Of a stretch of DNA of 64,000 nucleotides, positions 8,067 through 16,047 are shown one piece after another. Within the stretch, counting starts at the first letter, position 1; every line of letters begins with the position of its first letter. The notes under the pieces are model-generated. The model made no database searches. It saw only the letters and a program-made list of their open reading frames with translations, and was not told where the DNA came from. The position numbers and the translations under genes were made by a program. Source of the stretch: Candidatus Desulfosporosinus nitrosoreducens (GTDB lineage: Bacteria; Bacillota; Desulfitobacteriia; Desulfitobacteriales; Desulfitobacteriaceae); contig NZ_JAVHUW010000065.1 of the NCBI RefSeq assembly GCF_030954495.1, positions 225,780 through 289,779 of the forward strand. The letters are read 5' to 3'.

Positions 8067-9785
8067 ATGATTATTACCAAAGACTGGTCATGTTTGCTCG
8101 ACTGCATGAAAAAATTAAATAAAGTATTAAATTTCTTCGCAATCGCAATTATTATGTTGACAATGTTGCTTTCTAATGTATTTGCTACTGAAACAGCAGC
8201 ATCGCGTTTAGCAGGCACATCTGCAGCACAAACCGCAGCAGTAATCGCAGAACAGACGGGCTGGGCTGGAACTGCAATTCTAGCATCCTCAGAATCTTAT
8301 GGCGAATCTGATGCACTGACCGTCGGTCCACTAGCCAAGTTCCTTAATGCCCCTATCCTATTGCAAGAAGCGGGAGCAATGCTGAATACTGACACCAAAG
8401 CTGAACTTATCAAGCTCAATGTTAAGAAAGTTTATGTGACCAGTGGAGCTGCTGTCATTAACCAAACAGTATTTGACCAATTGACCGGCATGGGTATTAC
8501 TGTTATATCCCTCGCTGGGGTTGATCGCTTCGAAACATCCGTGAACATTGCTAGGGAAATGATTGCCCTTGGTGCCCATGTCACTAAAGTTGCCGTTGCA
8601 AACGGTTGGTCGAACCAAGACGCGCTCTCGATTGCTCCGATTGCAGCTGCTTCCAATGAGCCGATTCTCTTAACCGAAAAAACTTCAGTTCCTGCTAGTG
8701 TTCAAGCGTTCTTAACTGCTAACGTGAATGTTACTTCCTCAGATGTTATTGGCGGACTTGGTGTCATCAGTGATGCGGTAAAGGCTCAATTTCCCAATGC
8801 TACCCGTCATTATGGCAAGACAGCCTATGACACCAACAACCAAGTTATCACAGATTTTAGCTCATCCCTTGATTTTAAAAATGTCTATATCGCTAACATC
8901 GTAAATGGCATTGATGCTATTGCTGGCGCACCACTTGCAGCGCAGACGAAATCTGCTATTGTTCTCACGGACGGAACGATTCACACTTTTGATGCTGCTA
9001 CCTTCGTACGAAGTAAACTCACTTCAAGTAGTATTGTTACTGCTCTCGGCGGTGAATCCGTTGTTCCAGAGAATGTACGGATAGGTCTAAAAGCGGATTC
9101 CGACGTTACTACCTTAAGTGGTCAAGCCGAAGAACTGCTGTCAAAATATGACTTACACCCGAAAGATGTTGCGAAAGAACAGGCATTTAAACTAGAAGGA
9201 AATGTTGATCTGCTCAATGATGCATCACTAAAAATTGGGTTTGACTTGTCAGAATATAAGGGAAAAGAGGTAAAGGCGTTAGTTTATACTCTTAAAGAGA
9301 CTTCACAATATAATGGTGGTTTAGTTAAGGCTTATGTCCTTTTCGATAGAGCCGTTATAGGTGCTTATTTAATCCTGGATGGATACACTCCAGGAGTAGC
9401 GTCCTTAAACGACAGAAGTTATTTTATGCCAATAAGTTTGATTGCAAACGATTTAGAATTTAAAGGAGTTAAAAAGGTTGAAATTGAAGGTCCATGGGAA
9501 CAAAATCAATGGGTACATCAGCTAACATTATCAAGCAGTAATGATCTGGATTCGTTTCTCAATTTAGTTAGTAAGTCAATCCCTGTACAGCAAAATAAGG
9601 GATATACGTCACCGGATTCAGTGAAAAAATATATAATCATCTTATATTTCGAAGATGGGCCAGTTGTTAGGGGCCGACTATATTTGGGCGTAGACTTTAC
9701 AAAACTGACATTGGATCCGTTCTCAAACTGGTCATACGACACATCAAATGAGTTGAGAACGTTTGTTGAACAGTCTCTGGGGTAG
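8067..9785 (+). CDS. Secreted cell-wall-binding-repeat-2 protein
   Basis: A 572-residue exported protein. A signal peptide follows the lysines at residues 15-18 and ends near SNVFATETAA. Then come three cell-wall-binding type 2 repeats (about 45-350), marked by RLAGTSAAQTAAVIAE, RFETSVNIAREM, RHYGKTAYDTNN and the turns VTSGAAVI, VIGGLGVIS and ALGGESVV. Such repeats anchor clostridial surface proteins to wall polymers. The C-terminal 220 residues are a domain I do not recognise, presumably the functional part. AAGGAG lies 12 bases before ATG 8067; ATG 8106, which fits the signal peptide better, has no ribosome site. Likely monocistronic. Confidence 0.85.
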   Translation: MIITKDWSCLLDCMKKLNKVLNFFAIAIIMLTMLLSNVFATETAASRLAGTSAAQTAAVIAEQTGWAGTAILASSESYGESDALTVGPLAKFLNAPILLQEAGAMLNTDTKAELIKLNVKKVYVTSGAAVINQTVFDQLTGMGITVISLAGVDRFETSVNIAREMIALGAHVTKVAVANGWSNQDALSIAPIAAASNEPILLTEKTSVPASVQAFLTANVNVTSSDVIGGLGVISDAVKAQFPNATRHYGKTAYDTNNQVITDFSSSLDFKNVYIANIVNGIDAIAGAPLAAQTKSAIVLTDGTIHTFDAATFVRSKLTSSSIVTALGGESVVPENVRIGLKADSDVTTLSGQAEELLSKYDLHPKDVAKEQAFKLEGNVDLLNDASLKIGFDLSEYKGKEVKALVYTLKETSQYNGGLVKAYVLFDRAVIGAYLILDGYTPGVASLNDRSYFMPISLIANDLEFKGVKKVEIEGPWEQNQWVHQLTLSSSNDLDSFLNLVSKSIPVQQNKGYTSPDSVKKYIIILYFEDGPVVRGRLYLGVDFTKLTLDPFSNWSYDTSNELRTFVEQSLG

Positions 9786-9846
9786 TGTCCCGCGTCGGCT
9801 AACTTCTTGAGATTTCTGAGGGATCTTAGAAATAGAAGAAAGCCCC

Positions 9847-10020
9847 ATGATTAGCAACTTTGCGAGTTACAAGCCGGATTTTCCCAACAGTGTAACCGTG
9901 GACGCCACCGGTAAGTATAATTTGACTAAAATTTTCGGGAAATTAAATGTTCATTCGAGATCAGAAGCAATATATGAAGCCAAACGTCTCGGTCTTATTC
10001 CTAATGGAGATTTCATATAG
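9847..10020 (+). pseudogene. Short ORF ending in a LuxR-type HTH remnant
   Basis: A 57-codon frame from ATG 9847. Its last 30 residues (TKIFGKLNVHSRSEAIYEAK and then RLGLI) match the final helices of LuxR/NarL DNA-binding domains (K-L-x-V-x-S-R-x-E-A-I). The N-terminal part bears no resemblance to a receiver or to the first HTH helices. I read it as the 3' scrap of a response-regulator gene picked up by a short unrelated frame. It could be a tiny standalone DNA-binding protein, but most of the HTH is missing. Confidence 0.5.
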
Positions 10021-10056
10021 TAATAGGTTTAAATGATGAGGGTTAAAAATATTTCA

Positions 10057-10078
10057 GGGGCCACGTGGTCCCTTTTTT
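10057..10078 (+). terminator. Rho-independent terminator
   Basis: GGGGCCACGTGGTCCC forms an 8-bp stem (one G-T pair, minimal loop) followed directly by six Ts. It closes transcription from the CWB2 gene and its remnant neighbour. Confidence 0.65.
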
Positions 10079-10635
10079 CGTCGTAATTAAATAGGCTTGC
10101 GGTGACCGCAAACGAATTGCGGTATCTTGCAGTACGATTTACGGTGCAAAAGTATTTAGATTATAGTAAAGTAATTTGGTAAGAAAAAGGTTTATTTTTC
10201 CAAAGAAGTCGACCTAGGGAGTTCGGTGTTTGTAAGGAGAGAAAAAGCAAAATCAGTATGAACGCTAATACTTCCCGAAGTCATTAAATTAATAGCGGCT
10301 GAAGCGTTGAGTAGGCTCTATTGTATTTGAATGGCTTTCGCCGTTTAAATAAAGACGCCCCCAGATCATCATACCAGCAAAGTAACAAATGATCTGAAGG
10401 CGTTGACCCCATGCTTTCACCCCCATAATTGATATTTATAGTTAGTTCTACTTAATATTACCAATATCCTTCTTGAAGAAATAATTTAAATATATGTAAC
10501 CTTTTGGGGTACTAAAACCCTCTATATATTGTAAGAAGTTAGTCCAGAGTGTCTACGTCATTAGATTAAATGTAACATTTTCAAAGGACTAAGGTAGAGG
10601 AGGAGATCATAAAAGATACAGAGGTAAGATTTGCT
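10079..10635. other. Gene-free accessory stretch with imperfect inverted repeats
   Basis: No supported gene. Two features stand out. One is a near-palindrome around TTGCGGTGACCGCAA (about 10097-10111). The other is an inverted repeat whose arms, at about 10355-10369 and 10389-10402, share CAGATCAT/ATGATCTG plus GGCGT/ACGCC ends. The latter could be the end of a lost insertion sequence, but no transposase remains to prove it. The promoter of the next secreted-protein gene must lie near the right end. Confidence 0.4.
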
Positions 10636-10652
10636 TTACAGAAGTTCATTCA
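10636..10652 (+). repeat. 17-bp inverted repeat, left arm
   Basis: TTACAGAAGTTCATTCA lies 36 bases before the start of the exported-protein gene. Its exact reverse complement is at 11314-11330, just after that gene's stop. The pair brackets the gene together with its ribosome site. Confidence 0.85.
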
Positions 10653-10688
10653 TTACGGTTCTTTTCAATTTAGAGGGAGGAAAGATAA

Positions 10689-11294
10689 ATGAAAAAGATT
10701 ATAACTTTTATACTTGCACTTTGCATGGTGGCCTCATCGGCCTCACTTGCGTTTGCAACAGACAGCGAGTTGTTAAGCAAAGCGGGGTCTGTCAATACAG
10801 GATATATAAATCAAACTGACATCCCGAAGGTAGATATGACTCCTCAAAATACCAGTAAAACTAGTAGTATTAGCCAGCCTAATATTGCAACGTATTATTA
10901 CGTCTGCGCTGTTCAGTGGGCACGTACTGATAGCAAATTATTCTCACAGTATCTTACAAGTAGTTGGGCTAATGCATCAAGCTATACTTGGAGTCAGGCA
11001 GTAGCAACAGCTTGGTCTTTGGGTGGGTCAACTACTATTGACGTCACAAATGCTATCAAGGCTCAGGTTGTAGCTACACTTACTCGAACTACAACATATA
11101 CTGTTGCAATAACACTTCCAGCTGACGCTACTAGATTAAGTAAATTGGGATTTTTCTCAGATTTCACAGAAAAGTATGTGTATACTGAGAAACGTTTTCC
11201 CCTTGGAGGAAGCGCCTATCGTGTAGACGCCTCTTATTACAACAATGTATATGAACCATTGGCCAATACCTATCTAATGGTTGTTTACAATTAA
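10689..11294 (+). CDS. Secreted protein of unknown function
   Basis: A 201-residue protein with a clear signal peptide (KK, hydrophobic core, cleavage near SLAFATDS). The mature part is rich in Ser, Thr, Tyr and Trp, has no recognised domain, and looks mostly beta-structured. GGGAGG stands before the ATG at good spacing. It is bracketed by a perfect 17-bp inverted repeat and followed by a gene for a second exported or anchored protein, so the two may work together at the cell surface. I do not recognise the family. Confidence 0.75.
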   Translation: MKKIITFILALCMVASSASLAFATDSELLSKAGSVNTGYINQTDIPKVDMTPQNTSKTSSISQPNIATYYYVCAVQWARTDSKLFSQYLTSSWANASSYTWSQAVATAWSLGGSTTIDVTNAIKAQVVATLTRTTTYTVAITLPADATRLSKLGFFSDFTEKYVYTEKRFPLGGSAYRVDASYYNNVYEPLANTYLMVVYN

Positions 11295-11313
11295 TTCTAA
11301 TAATTAATATCGT

Positions 11314-11330
11314 TGAATGAACTTCTGTAA
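11314..11330 (-). repeat. 17-bp inverted repeat, right arm
   Basis: This is the exact reverse complement of 10636-10652 and is followed by a run of seven Ts. It could therefore also take part in transcription termination through a very long-range stem, or mark an invertible segment. Confidence 0.85.
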
Positions 11331-11354
11331 GTTTTTTTAAAAAGAGGTAAGGTT

Positions 11355-12194
11355 ATGAGAAAAAAGACTACTCTTCGTGTGCTATTAGTTGTAATTATTA
11401 GTATTATGCTAACATCAGTAATTTACGTTAAAATAACTTTGAACAACACAAAGCCTGATTATAGCATTAGTTTTATAAAGACAAAGCTTTATATTTCAGC
11501 ATTTGTTGGGCAGGAAGTGACCTTCCCGTTGACCTTTATTACGGACAGAAATGTGGACATAGCAAAAATAGTTGATAGTGTTCAATTAATAGTCGACAAA
11601 GATGTGGCTGAAATTAGCAAATGGGAAGTTTCCAAGGGCAGTGAGTATAAAGATTGTAAGCTGAATAATTTAAGCTTAGTGCTAAGAATTAAAAACACTG
11701 GTGTTTGTAATGTGCATGGCGTGAGGATCAAATTTAAGGATGGAACCGATAAACAATATGAATTTAGTGATTGGCTCATAAATGCGTTTAATGATTCCCC
11801 GAAAAACCTCGAAGTTGCATCTAAGGAGATGTATATATCTTCTAATAACAAAATAATGTTCGACTTTAGAAATATATCGACCAAAACACTAAAACTAATT
11901 AATATCGGTTTTAATTCGGATAAAGTCCTTGTAAAAAATGCAACATTCAAGTTAGGAAATAATACGGTTAACGATATTAGTGGCATTGAGTTAAAACCCA
12001 CTCAAACAGTAGAATGTAATCTTGACACAGAATTGGTGGATGCAGATGTGTACTTCATTAGGCCATTTATCGAATATATAATAGATGGAACCATTCAAAA
12101 AGAACCCATTACAAATGGTACAGTTTTCGGATTACCTTTTAGTGGGGAAAAAATGGAGAGTATGTATCAGGATTATCTTAAAAAGAAAAATTAG
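11355..12194 (+). CDS. Membrane-anchored extracytoplasmic protein, unknown
   Basis: A 279-residue protein whose N-terminus (three basic residues, then LLVVIISIMLTSVIYV) is an uncleaved signal anchor or signal peptide. The remainder is hydrophilic and beta-rich, with alternating hydrophobics, suggesting one or two immunoglobulin-like domains outside the membrane. AAGAGGTAAGG precedes the ATG. It lies 60 bases after the secreted-protein gene on the same strand. I do not recognise a family and assign no function. Confidence 0.7.
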   Translation: MRKKTTLRVLLVVIISIMLTSVIYVKITLNNTKPDYSISFIKTKLYISAFVGQEVTFPLTFITDRNVDIAKIVDSVQLIVDKDVAEISKWEVSKGSEYKDCKLNNLSLVLRIKNTGVCNVHGVRIKFKDGTDKQYEFSDWLINAFNDSPKNLEVASKEMYISSNNKIMFDFRNISTKTLKLINIGFNSDKVLVKNATFKLGNNTVNDISGIELKPTQTVECNLDTELVDADVYFIRPFIEYIIDGTIQKEPITNGTVFGLPFSGEKMESMYQDYLKKKN

Positions 12195-12528
12195 CATGAC
12201 TACGAGTGAACATCAGATCAAGCATAGAAAGTGCTAATTGACATCAAAACTAGAGCCTGTCACCTAGCACTTTAGCTGCTACCTCAGTCAAACCATTGAT
12301 ATCACTGGTATTTAATTTTAAAGGTGTATCAAATTCGAAGTTATTTAACGTTTTTGTCTGACCTCGATTTCTGCTAAAATCAGAGGGGAAGAGAGGTCGA
12401 AATAGGATTATTCTCCATCGACAATATATCAGGATTACTCCATTAATGAAGAGTTATTTCAGTTTGTCACACGCCTAAGCCTAGCTCCATATTCTGTGAA
12501 TAAAGTAGCAGAAAGGACAGGTAGTAGG
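12195..12528. other. Gene-free gap with a possible minus-strand fragment
   Basis: On the minus strand, about 50 codons ending at 12250 stay open and read like protein (TPLKLNTSDINGLTEVAAKV near the end), but there is no start or ribosome site. It may be the tail of a lost gene. A 9-bp stem (AAAGTGCTA / TAGCACTTT) occurs at about 12226-12276. Confidence 0.3.
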
Positions 12529-13023
12529 ATGAATGATTTGATCACAGAACGTACGCCGCTTGTGATTGTGGCTGAAATAAATACGATCAGATATCGGGCA
12601 GGGAAAATCCTCCTTATCAGCGCCATTGAGATCGGCCGGTGCCTGAAGGAGGCCAAGGACCTGCTTCCCTATGGAGAATGGGGCAATTGGTTGAAGGAAT
12701 CGGTCAGTTACTCTCAGCGAACGGCCGATAGGTTAATGCAGCTCTGCGAAGAGTACGGGACGAAACTGCTCGCCGCCTCCGACAGTGACAACCATCCAGA
12801 TTCGTCACCGGTAACGAATCTGACCTACACCCAGGCGCTCATCCTCCTTGGGATCCCGGAAGAGGAGCGGGAAGAGTTTATCGCCGAGCATGGTGTTGAG
12901 AGCATGACTAACTTGGAATTGCAGCAGGCTGTCAAGGACAAAGACCAGGCCATTCAGGAGAAAAAAGACCTCCCAAAAGACCTGATCTTGAAAAGCAGCG
13001 AACTTGCCCAATTAACCACTTAG
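12529..13023 (+). CDS. DUF3102 protein, C-terminally shortened
   Basis: A 164-residue protein. The first 100 residues match the DUF3102 domain found in Firmicute mobile and accessory DNA: an EIN helix, then ISAIEIGRCLKEAKDLLPYG, EWGNWLKESVSYSQRTADRL and MQLCEEYG. ATG 12529 is chosen over an in-frame GTG at 12496 because AAAGGA is suitably placed. Full-length relatives end with a segment like EFFAEERPQLEPELR, seen here only in the repeats at 42.0 and 60.7 kb. This gene stops before it and looks truncated. Function unknown; the pattern suggests DNA association. Confidence 0.65.
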   Translation: MNDLITERTPLVIVAEINTIRYRAGKILLISAIEIGRCLKEAKDLLPYGEWGNWLKESVSYSQRTADRLMQLCEEYGTKLLAASDSDNHPDSSPVTNLTYTQALILLGIPEEEREEFIAEHGVESMTNLELQQAVKDKDQAIQEKKDLPKDLILKSSELAQLTT

Positions 13024-13052
13024 TAATAATGCAAATTGAACTATATTAAGCT

Positions 13053-13155
13053 AACATAGTATATTATAACATAGAGACTCTTTTCATCAAAAAAACAGGG
13101 AAATGCTTTCCTCTTTAAGGATTTCCCTGTTTGAACTATTTATACTTTGAGAATG
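13053..13155 (-). repeat. Promoter/terminator segment, copy 2
   Basis: A near-copy of 7607-7710. The hairpin is better here: AAACAGGGAAAT pairs perfectly with ATTTCCCTGTTT. On the minus strand the stem is followed by a T-run, making a leftward terminator. No OYE-like gene follows on the minus strand, so this copy looks stranded by rearrangement. Confidence 0.65.
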
Positions 13156-13498
13156 GATTTAGAACATCAAGGGTAAGTTTTTTACCATTATCTTATAGGC
13201 AATCGAAAAAGGATTACCCCCATATCTTGTCGAAAAATACCTTGTGACAGATTAAGTGGGTGTTACGGGCAGCACTATGCGGCCAGACGGGTATAATAAA
13301 CCTCATATAAAATGCTTATCCTCAATACGAATGCGCGTGATCGCATTGGGGATAAGCATGGAGCTTCTCACACCATCATTTGTCAAACCCTACCCAATGC
13401 CTGATTTTGCTGGCTTGCTTTGATATTAATGAATGTACAATTGAATTGTGCTATAATATGGTAAATCCATCAGTCTTGGCCAATGAGGGGGGTTTATA
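13156..13498. other. Gene-free gap with a long hairpin
   Basis: A strong stem (ATGCTTATCC paired with GGATAAGCAT, extended by CAAT/ATTG) spans 13312-13359. It has no adjacent T-run and no gene. It may be an RNA structure or the trace of a mobile element. The Uma2 promoter probably lies near 13430-13460 (TTGAAT/TATAAT-like words). Confidence 0.45.
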
Positions 13499-14080
13499 GT
13501 GGGTTTAACTGAACCTCAAGTCATTACAATCGCTGAATATAATAAACTCAGGGAGAATTCCGAGGGTCGATTGGAATATATCGATGGGATAGTGTATATG
13601 ACCCCATCTCCTTCGACAAAGCATCAAAGAATTTCCGGCAGATTGCAGGCGAGGTTATTCAATTTTCTTGAGGGGAAAGAATGTGAAGTCTTCACCGCAC
13701 CCTTTGACATTGAGCTTAGGACAACTGATCCTGATCAAGGAGATCAGATCGAAAAAACCAAGGTAGTCATTCCGGATTTATCGGTTATCTGTGATAAAAC
13801 GAAACTTGGTGAAAATAAATATGCCGGTTCACCTGAACTTATCGTTGAAATTTTATCTCCTTCAAATCAAGCTCATGATCTCGTTAAGAAACTTAATTTA
13901 TATATGCAATCCGGGGTTAAAGAGTATTGGATTGTTAATCCTCTTTTGAATACTGTACAGATCTATGGTTTGAATGAGGAAGGTCAGTATCAGCAGCTCG
14001 AGGTATTGAAGGAAACAGGGGTGGCCCATTCAGAGGTTTTGCAAGGATTTAGTATGAATCTTGAAGAGTTATTTAAGTGA
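13499..14080 (+). CDS. Uma2-family (DUF820) PD-(D/E)XK protein
   Basis: A 193-residue protein of normal length for the Uma2 family of restriction-endonuclease-fold proteins. Landmarks are RLEYIDGIVYMTPSPSTKHQ at the start, the active-site aspartate strand VIPDLSVICD, the ELIVEILSPSN strand with the catalytic Glu, and the lysine region KLNLYMQSGVKEYWIV. GTG start with GAGGGGGG upstream. The family is abundant in cyanobacteria and Firmicutes, and its role is not established; it probably acts on DNA. No partner gene is visible. Confidence 0.85.
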   Translation: MGLTEPQVITIAEYNKLRENSEGRLEYIDGIVYMTPSPSTKHQRISGRLQARLFNFLEGKECEVFTAPFDIELRTTDPDQGDQIEKTKVVIPDLSVICDKTKLGENKYAGSPELIVEILSPSNQAHDLVKKLNLYMQSGVKEYWIVNPLLNTVQIYGLNEEGQYQQLEVLKETGVAHSEVLQGFSMNLEELFK

Positions 14081-14457
14081 GTGCCTAAGATATTGTGTAT
14101 CGTTATTGCACTTCTTCTTTACATGTCCTTATTTTGTCTTACAGCATAAAGACAGGAATGAAGAATACTTTGTGAGCCCCAGTGTTATACTGCAGGGTTT
14201 TATTTTATTCACTTTGGCAAAGATAATTGGACAATGGAAAGAAAAGAAATCGGATCTATTGCAATGGTTTCAAGAATAAGCATTAATAATAGGTGAAGAT
14301 TAATAACAGTAAGGGGACCCTGCACTATCCTTAGTGTTTTTAGGTAATCCTTTTGTCTCTCAATAATGGGGCTAAGTTTAAAGAAGATTGGTTTCAGAAC
14401 GAGAAACATGCCCTTCTCTATTGATGGGATAGGGGCAATAATTGAAGAGGTGAAAGT
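14081..14457. other. Gene-free gap
   Basis: I see no convincing gene, RNA or terminator between the Uma2 gene and the flavin reductase. Short open frames here lack ribosome sites and protein-like composition. Confidence 0.5.
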
Positions 14458-15027
14458 ATGAAAAAAAGTTTGGGTGCTAAAACATTGATTTATCCTACGC
14501 CGATTTTGGTAGTAGGTACCTATGATGAGGAAGGCAAGCCGAATGCCATGACCGCTGCCTGGGGAGGGATTTGCTGCTCTTCTCCGCCTTGCGTGACGGT
14601 TTCGCTGCGCAAAGCCACTTATACTTATGGCAACCTTATGTCGAAAAAAGCCTACACCATAAATATCCCTTCAGAAAACAATATTAAAGAGGCCGATTAC
14701 TTTGGCATGGCAACCGGAAGAACGGAAGACAAATTTGCCAAGACCGGTCTTACACCGGTAAAAAGTGATTTTGTTGATGCTCCGTATATCAAAGAATTCC
14801 CGATTAATTTAGAGTGCAAAATAATCCAGGTCGTTGAAATCGGCCTGCACACTCAGTTTATTGGTGAGGTTATGGATGTTAAAATGGATGACAGCCTGCA
14901 GGAAAAGGGAGACCAGCCTCTTGTGGAACAACTACGGCCTTTGATTTATGCTCCCGAAGGTAGACATTACTATGGCATAGGGAAGCAAATTGCCACGGCC
15001 TTTTCCATCGGCAACGGAATAAAGTAG
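14458..15027 (+). CDS. Flavin reductase-like FMN-binding protein
   Basis: A 189-residue split-barrel flavoprotein (flavin_reduct family). Recognisable are the start ending in PTPILVVGTYDEEGKPNAMT, the FMN-contact segment AAWGGICCSSPPCVTVSLRK, and the YTINIPSENNI strand. Members bind FMN and pass electrons from NAD(P)H or rubredoxin-type donors to oxygen species or partner oxygenases. The next genes encode rubredoxin and rubrerythrin proteins, and the end of this gene is partly repeated after them, so they probably form one stress module. A GAGGTGAAAGT ribosome site precedes the ATG. Confidence 0.85.
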   Translation: MKKSLGAKTLIYPTPILVVGTYDEEGKPNAMTAAWGGICCSSPPCVTVSLRKATYTYGNLMSKKAYTINIPSENNIKEADYFGMATGRTEDKFAKTGLTPVKSDFVDAPYIKEFPINLECKIIQVVEIGLHTQFIGEVMDVKMDDSLQEKGDQPLVEQLRPLIYAPEGRHYYGIGKQIATAFSIGNGIK

Positions 15028-15104
15028 GGAATTAAAAAAATTAATTTTTACCTCAAGTATTATAATTAGAGGGCATTTTAGGCGGATAGAGTTATAAAAT
15101 AGCT

Positions 15105-15132
15105 GCCAGGGCGTCTTAGGCGTTCTGGCTTT
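15105..15132 (+). terminator. Terminator after flavin reductase gene
   Basis: GCCAGGGCG and CGTTCTGGC pair (two G-T) around a 7-base loop, followed by TTTT. A sister copy stands at 17344. The gap 15028-15374 holds nothing else I can name apart from the promoter region of the rubredoxin gene near its right end. Confidence 0.7.
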
Positions 15133-15374
15133 TGCTATTTGTGCCCGGATCGCTAGAAACCGGCAAGTACTTTTAATATTTGTACATTGGGCAAAACGGG
15201 TTGCCATTTCCTTTAAAAACGATGAAGGTTTTGCCTCGGGAAATATTTCCATATCCCTTTTTTGAGCGTATTTAGAGTGATATAATGGGACAGGAAGTTA
15301 ATCCTCCGGCCCAGGGGGGGCCTTAATGATGGTGTAACCAGGGACTGAGATGATAAGAAAAGGAGGGCTAGGTT

Positions 15375-16046
15375 GTGAAAAAATTCGTATGTTCTATTTG
15401 CGGTTATATCTACGATGAAGCTATGGGCGATCCGGAGAAAGGAATTGCGCCGGGGACAAAATGGGAAGATGTGCCGGAGGACTGGGTTTGTCCCTTATGT
15501 GGGGCAGCGAAAGCTGACTTCGCTGAACAACAAGTTGGCAGTCAGCCTGTTGTACCGGAGCTAAGCGCCGGAGAAAATGACCGGGATGAACTTCGGGAGC
15601 TGTCCTTTGGGGAACTGAGCGCATTGTGTTCCAATCTTGCCAAAGGATGTGAAAAACAGTATCGAACTGAGGAGGCTGAGTTGTTTAACCAGTTGGCCCG
15701 ATACTATGAAGGTAAAAACGGCCTGCAGGGTGAAAGTCGGTTAAACGATCTCAGTGCACTGATTCAGCAGAATTTAAGTTCAGGCTATGCACAAGCCACT
15801 GCAGTTGCCGCCGGCGCTGCCGACAGAGGAGCACTCAGGGCGCTTACATGGGGGGAAAAAGTAACCAAACTATTGAATTCCCTGCTGAACAGGTATGAAA
15901 AACAACAGGATGCCTTATTGGAAAATACGCATGTTTACGTGTGTGAGATTTGCGGTTTTGTCTACATAGGGGAGGAAGTCCCTGAAATTTGTCCGGTTTG
16001 CAAAGTTCCCAACAAGAAAATTACAGAGGTAAAAGGGGGTAAATAA
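15375..16046 (+). CDS. Rubredoxin-helical-rubredoxin-like protein
   Basis: A 223-residue iron protein. Residues 1-48 are a textbook rubredoxin (FVCSICGYIYDEAMGDPEKG and DWVCPLCGAAKADF: two CxxC pairs binding one iron). Residues 60-185 are helical with no recognised domain. The C-terminus has a second, rubredoxin-like CxxC pair set (VCEICGFVYIG, ICPVCKVP). GTG start with AGGAGG eight bases upstream. It ends two bases before the ferredoxin-rubrerythrin gene, so the two are co-translated. Probably an electron shuttle feeding the rubrerythrin for peroxide or oxygen reduction in the cytoplasm. Confidence 0.85.
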   Translation: MKKFVCSICGYIYDEAMGDPEKGIAPGTKWEDVPEDWVCPLCGAAKADFAEQQVGSQPVVPELSAGENDRDELRELSFGELSALCSNLAKGCEKQYRTEEAELFNQLARYYEGKNGLQGESRLNDLSALIQQNLSSGYAQATAVAAGAADRGALRALTWGEKVTKLLNSLLNRYEKQQDALLENTHVYVCEICGFVYIGEEVPEICPVCKVPNKKITEVKGGK

Positions 16047-16047
16047 A

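Noticed and set aside
10355..10402. Insertion sequence end
   Set aside because: The inverted repeat is suggestive, but there is no transposase, no second end and no target duplication.
14061..14279. Plus-strand frame after the Uma2 gene
   Set aside because: Overlaps the end of Uma2, lacks a ribosome site and looks random.
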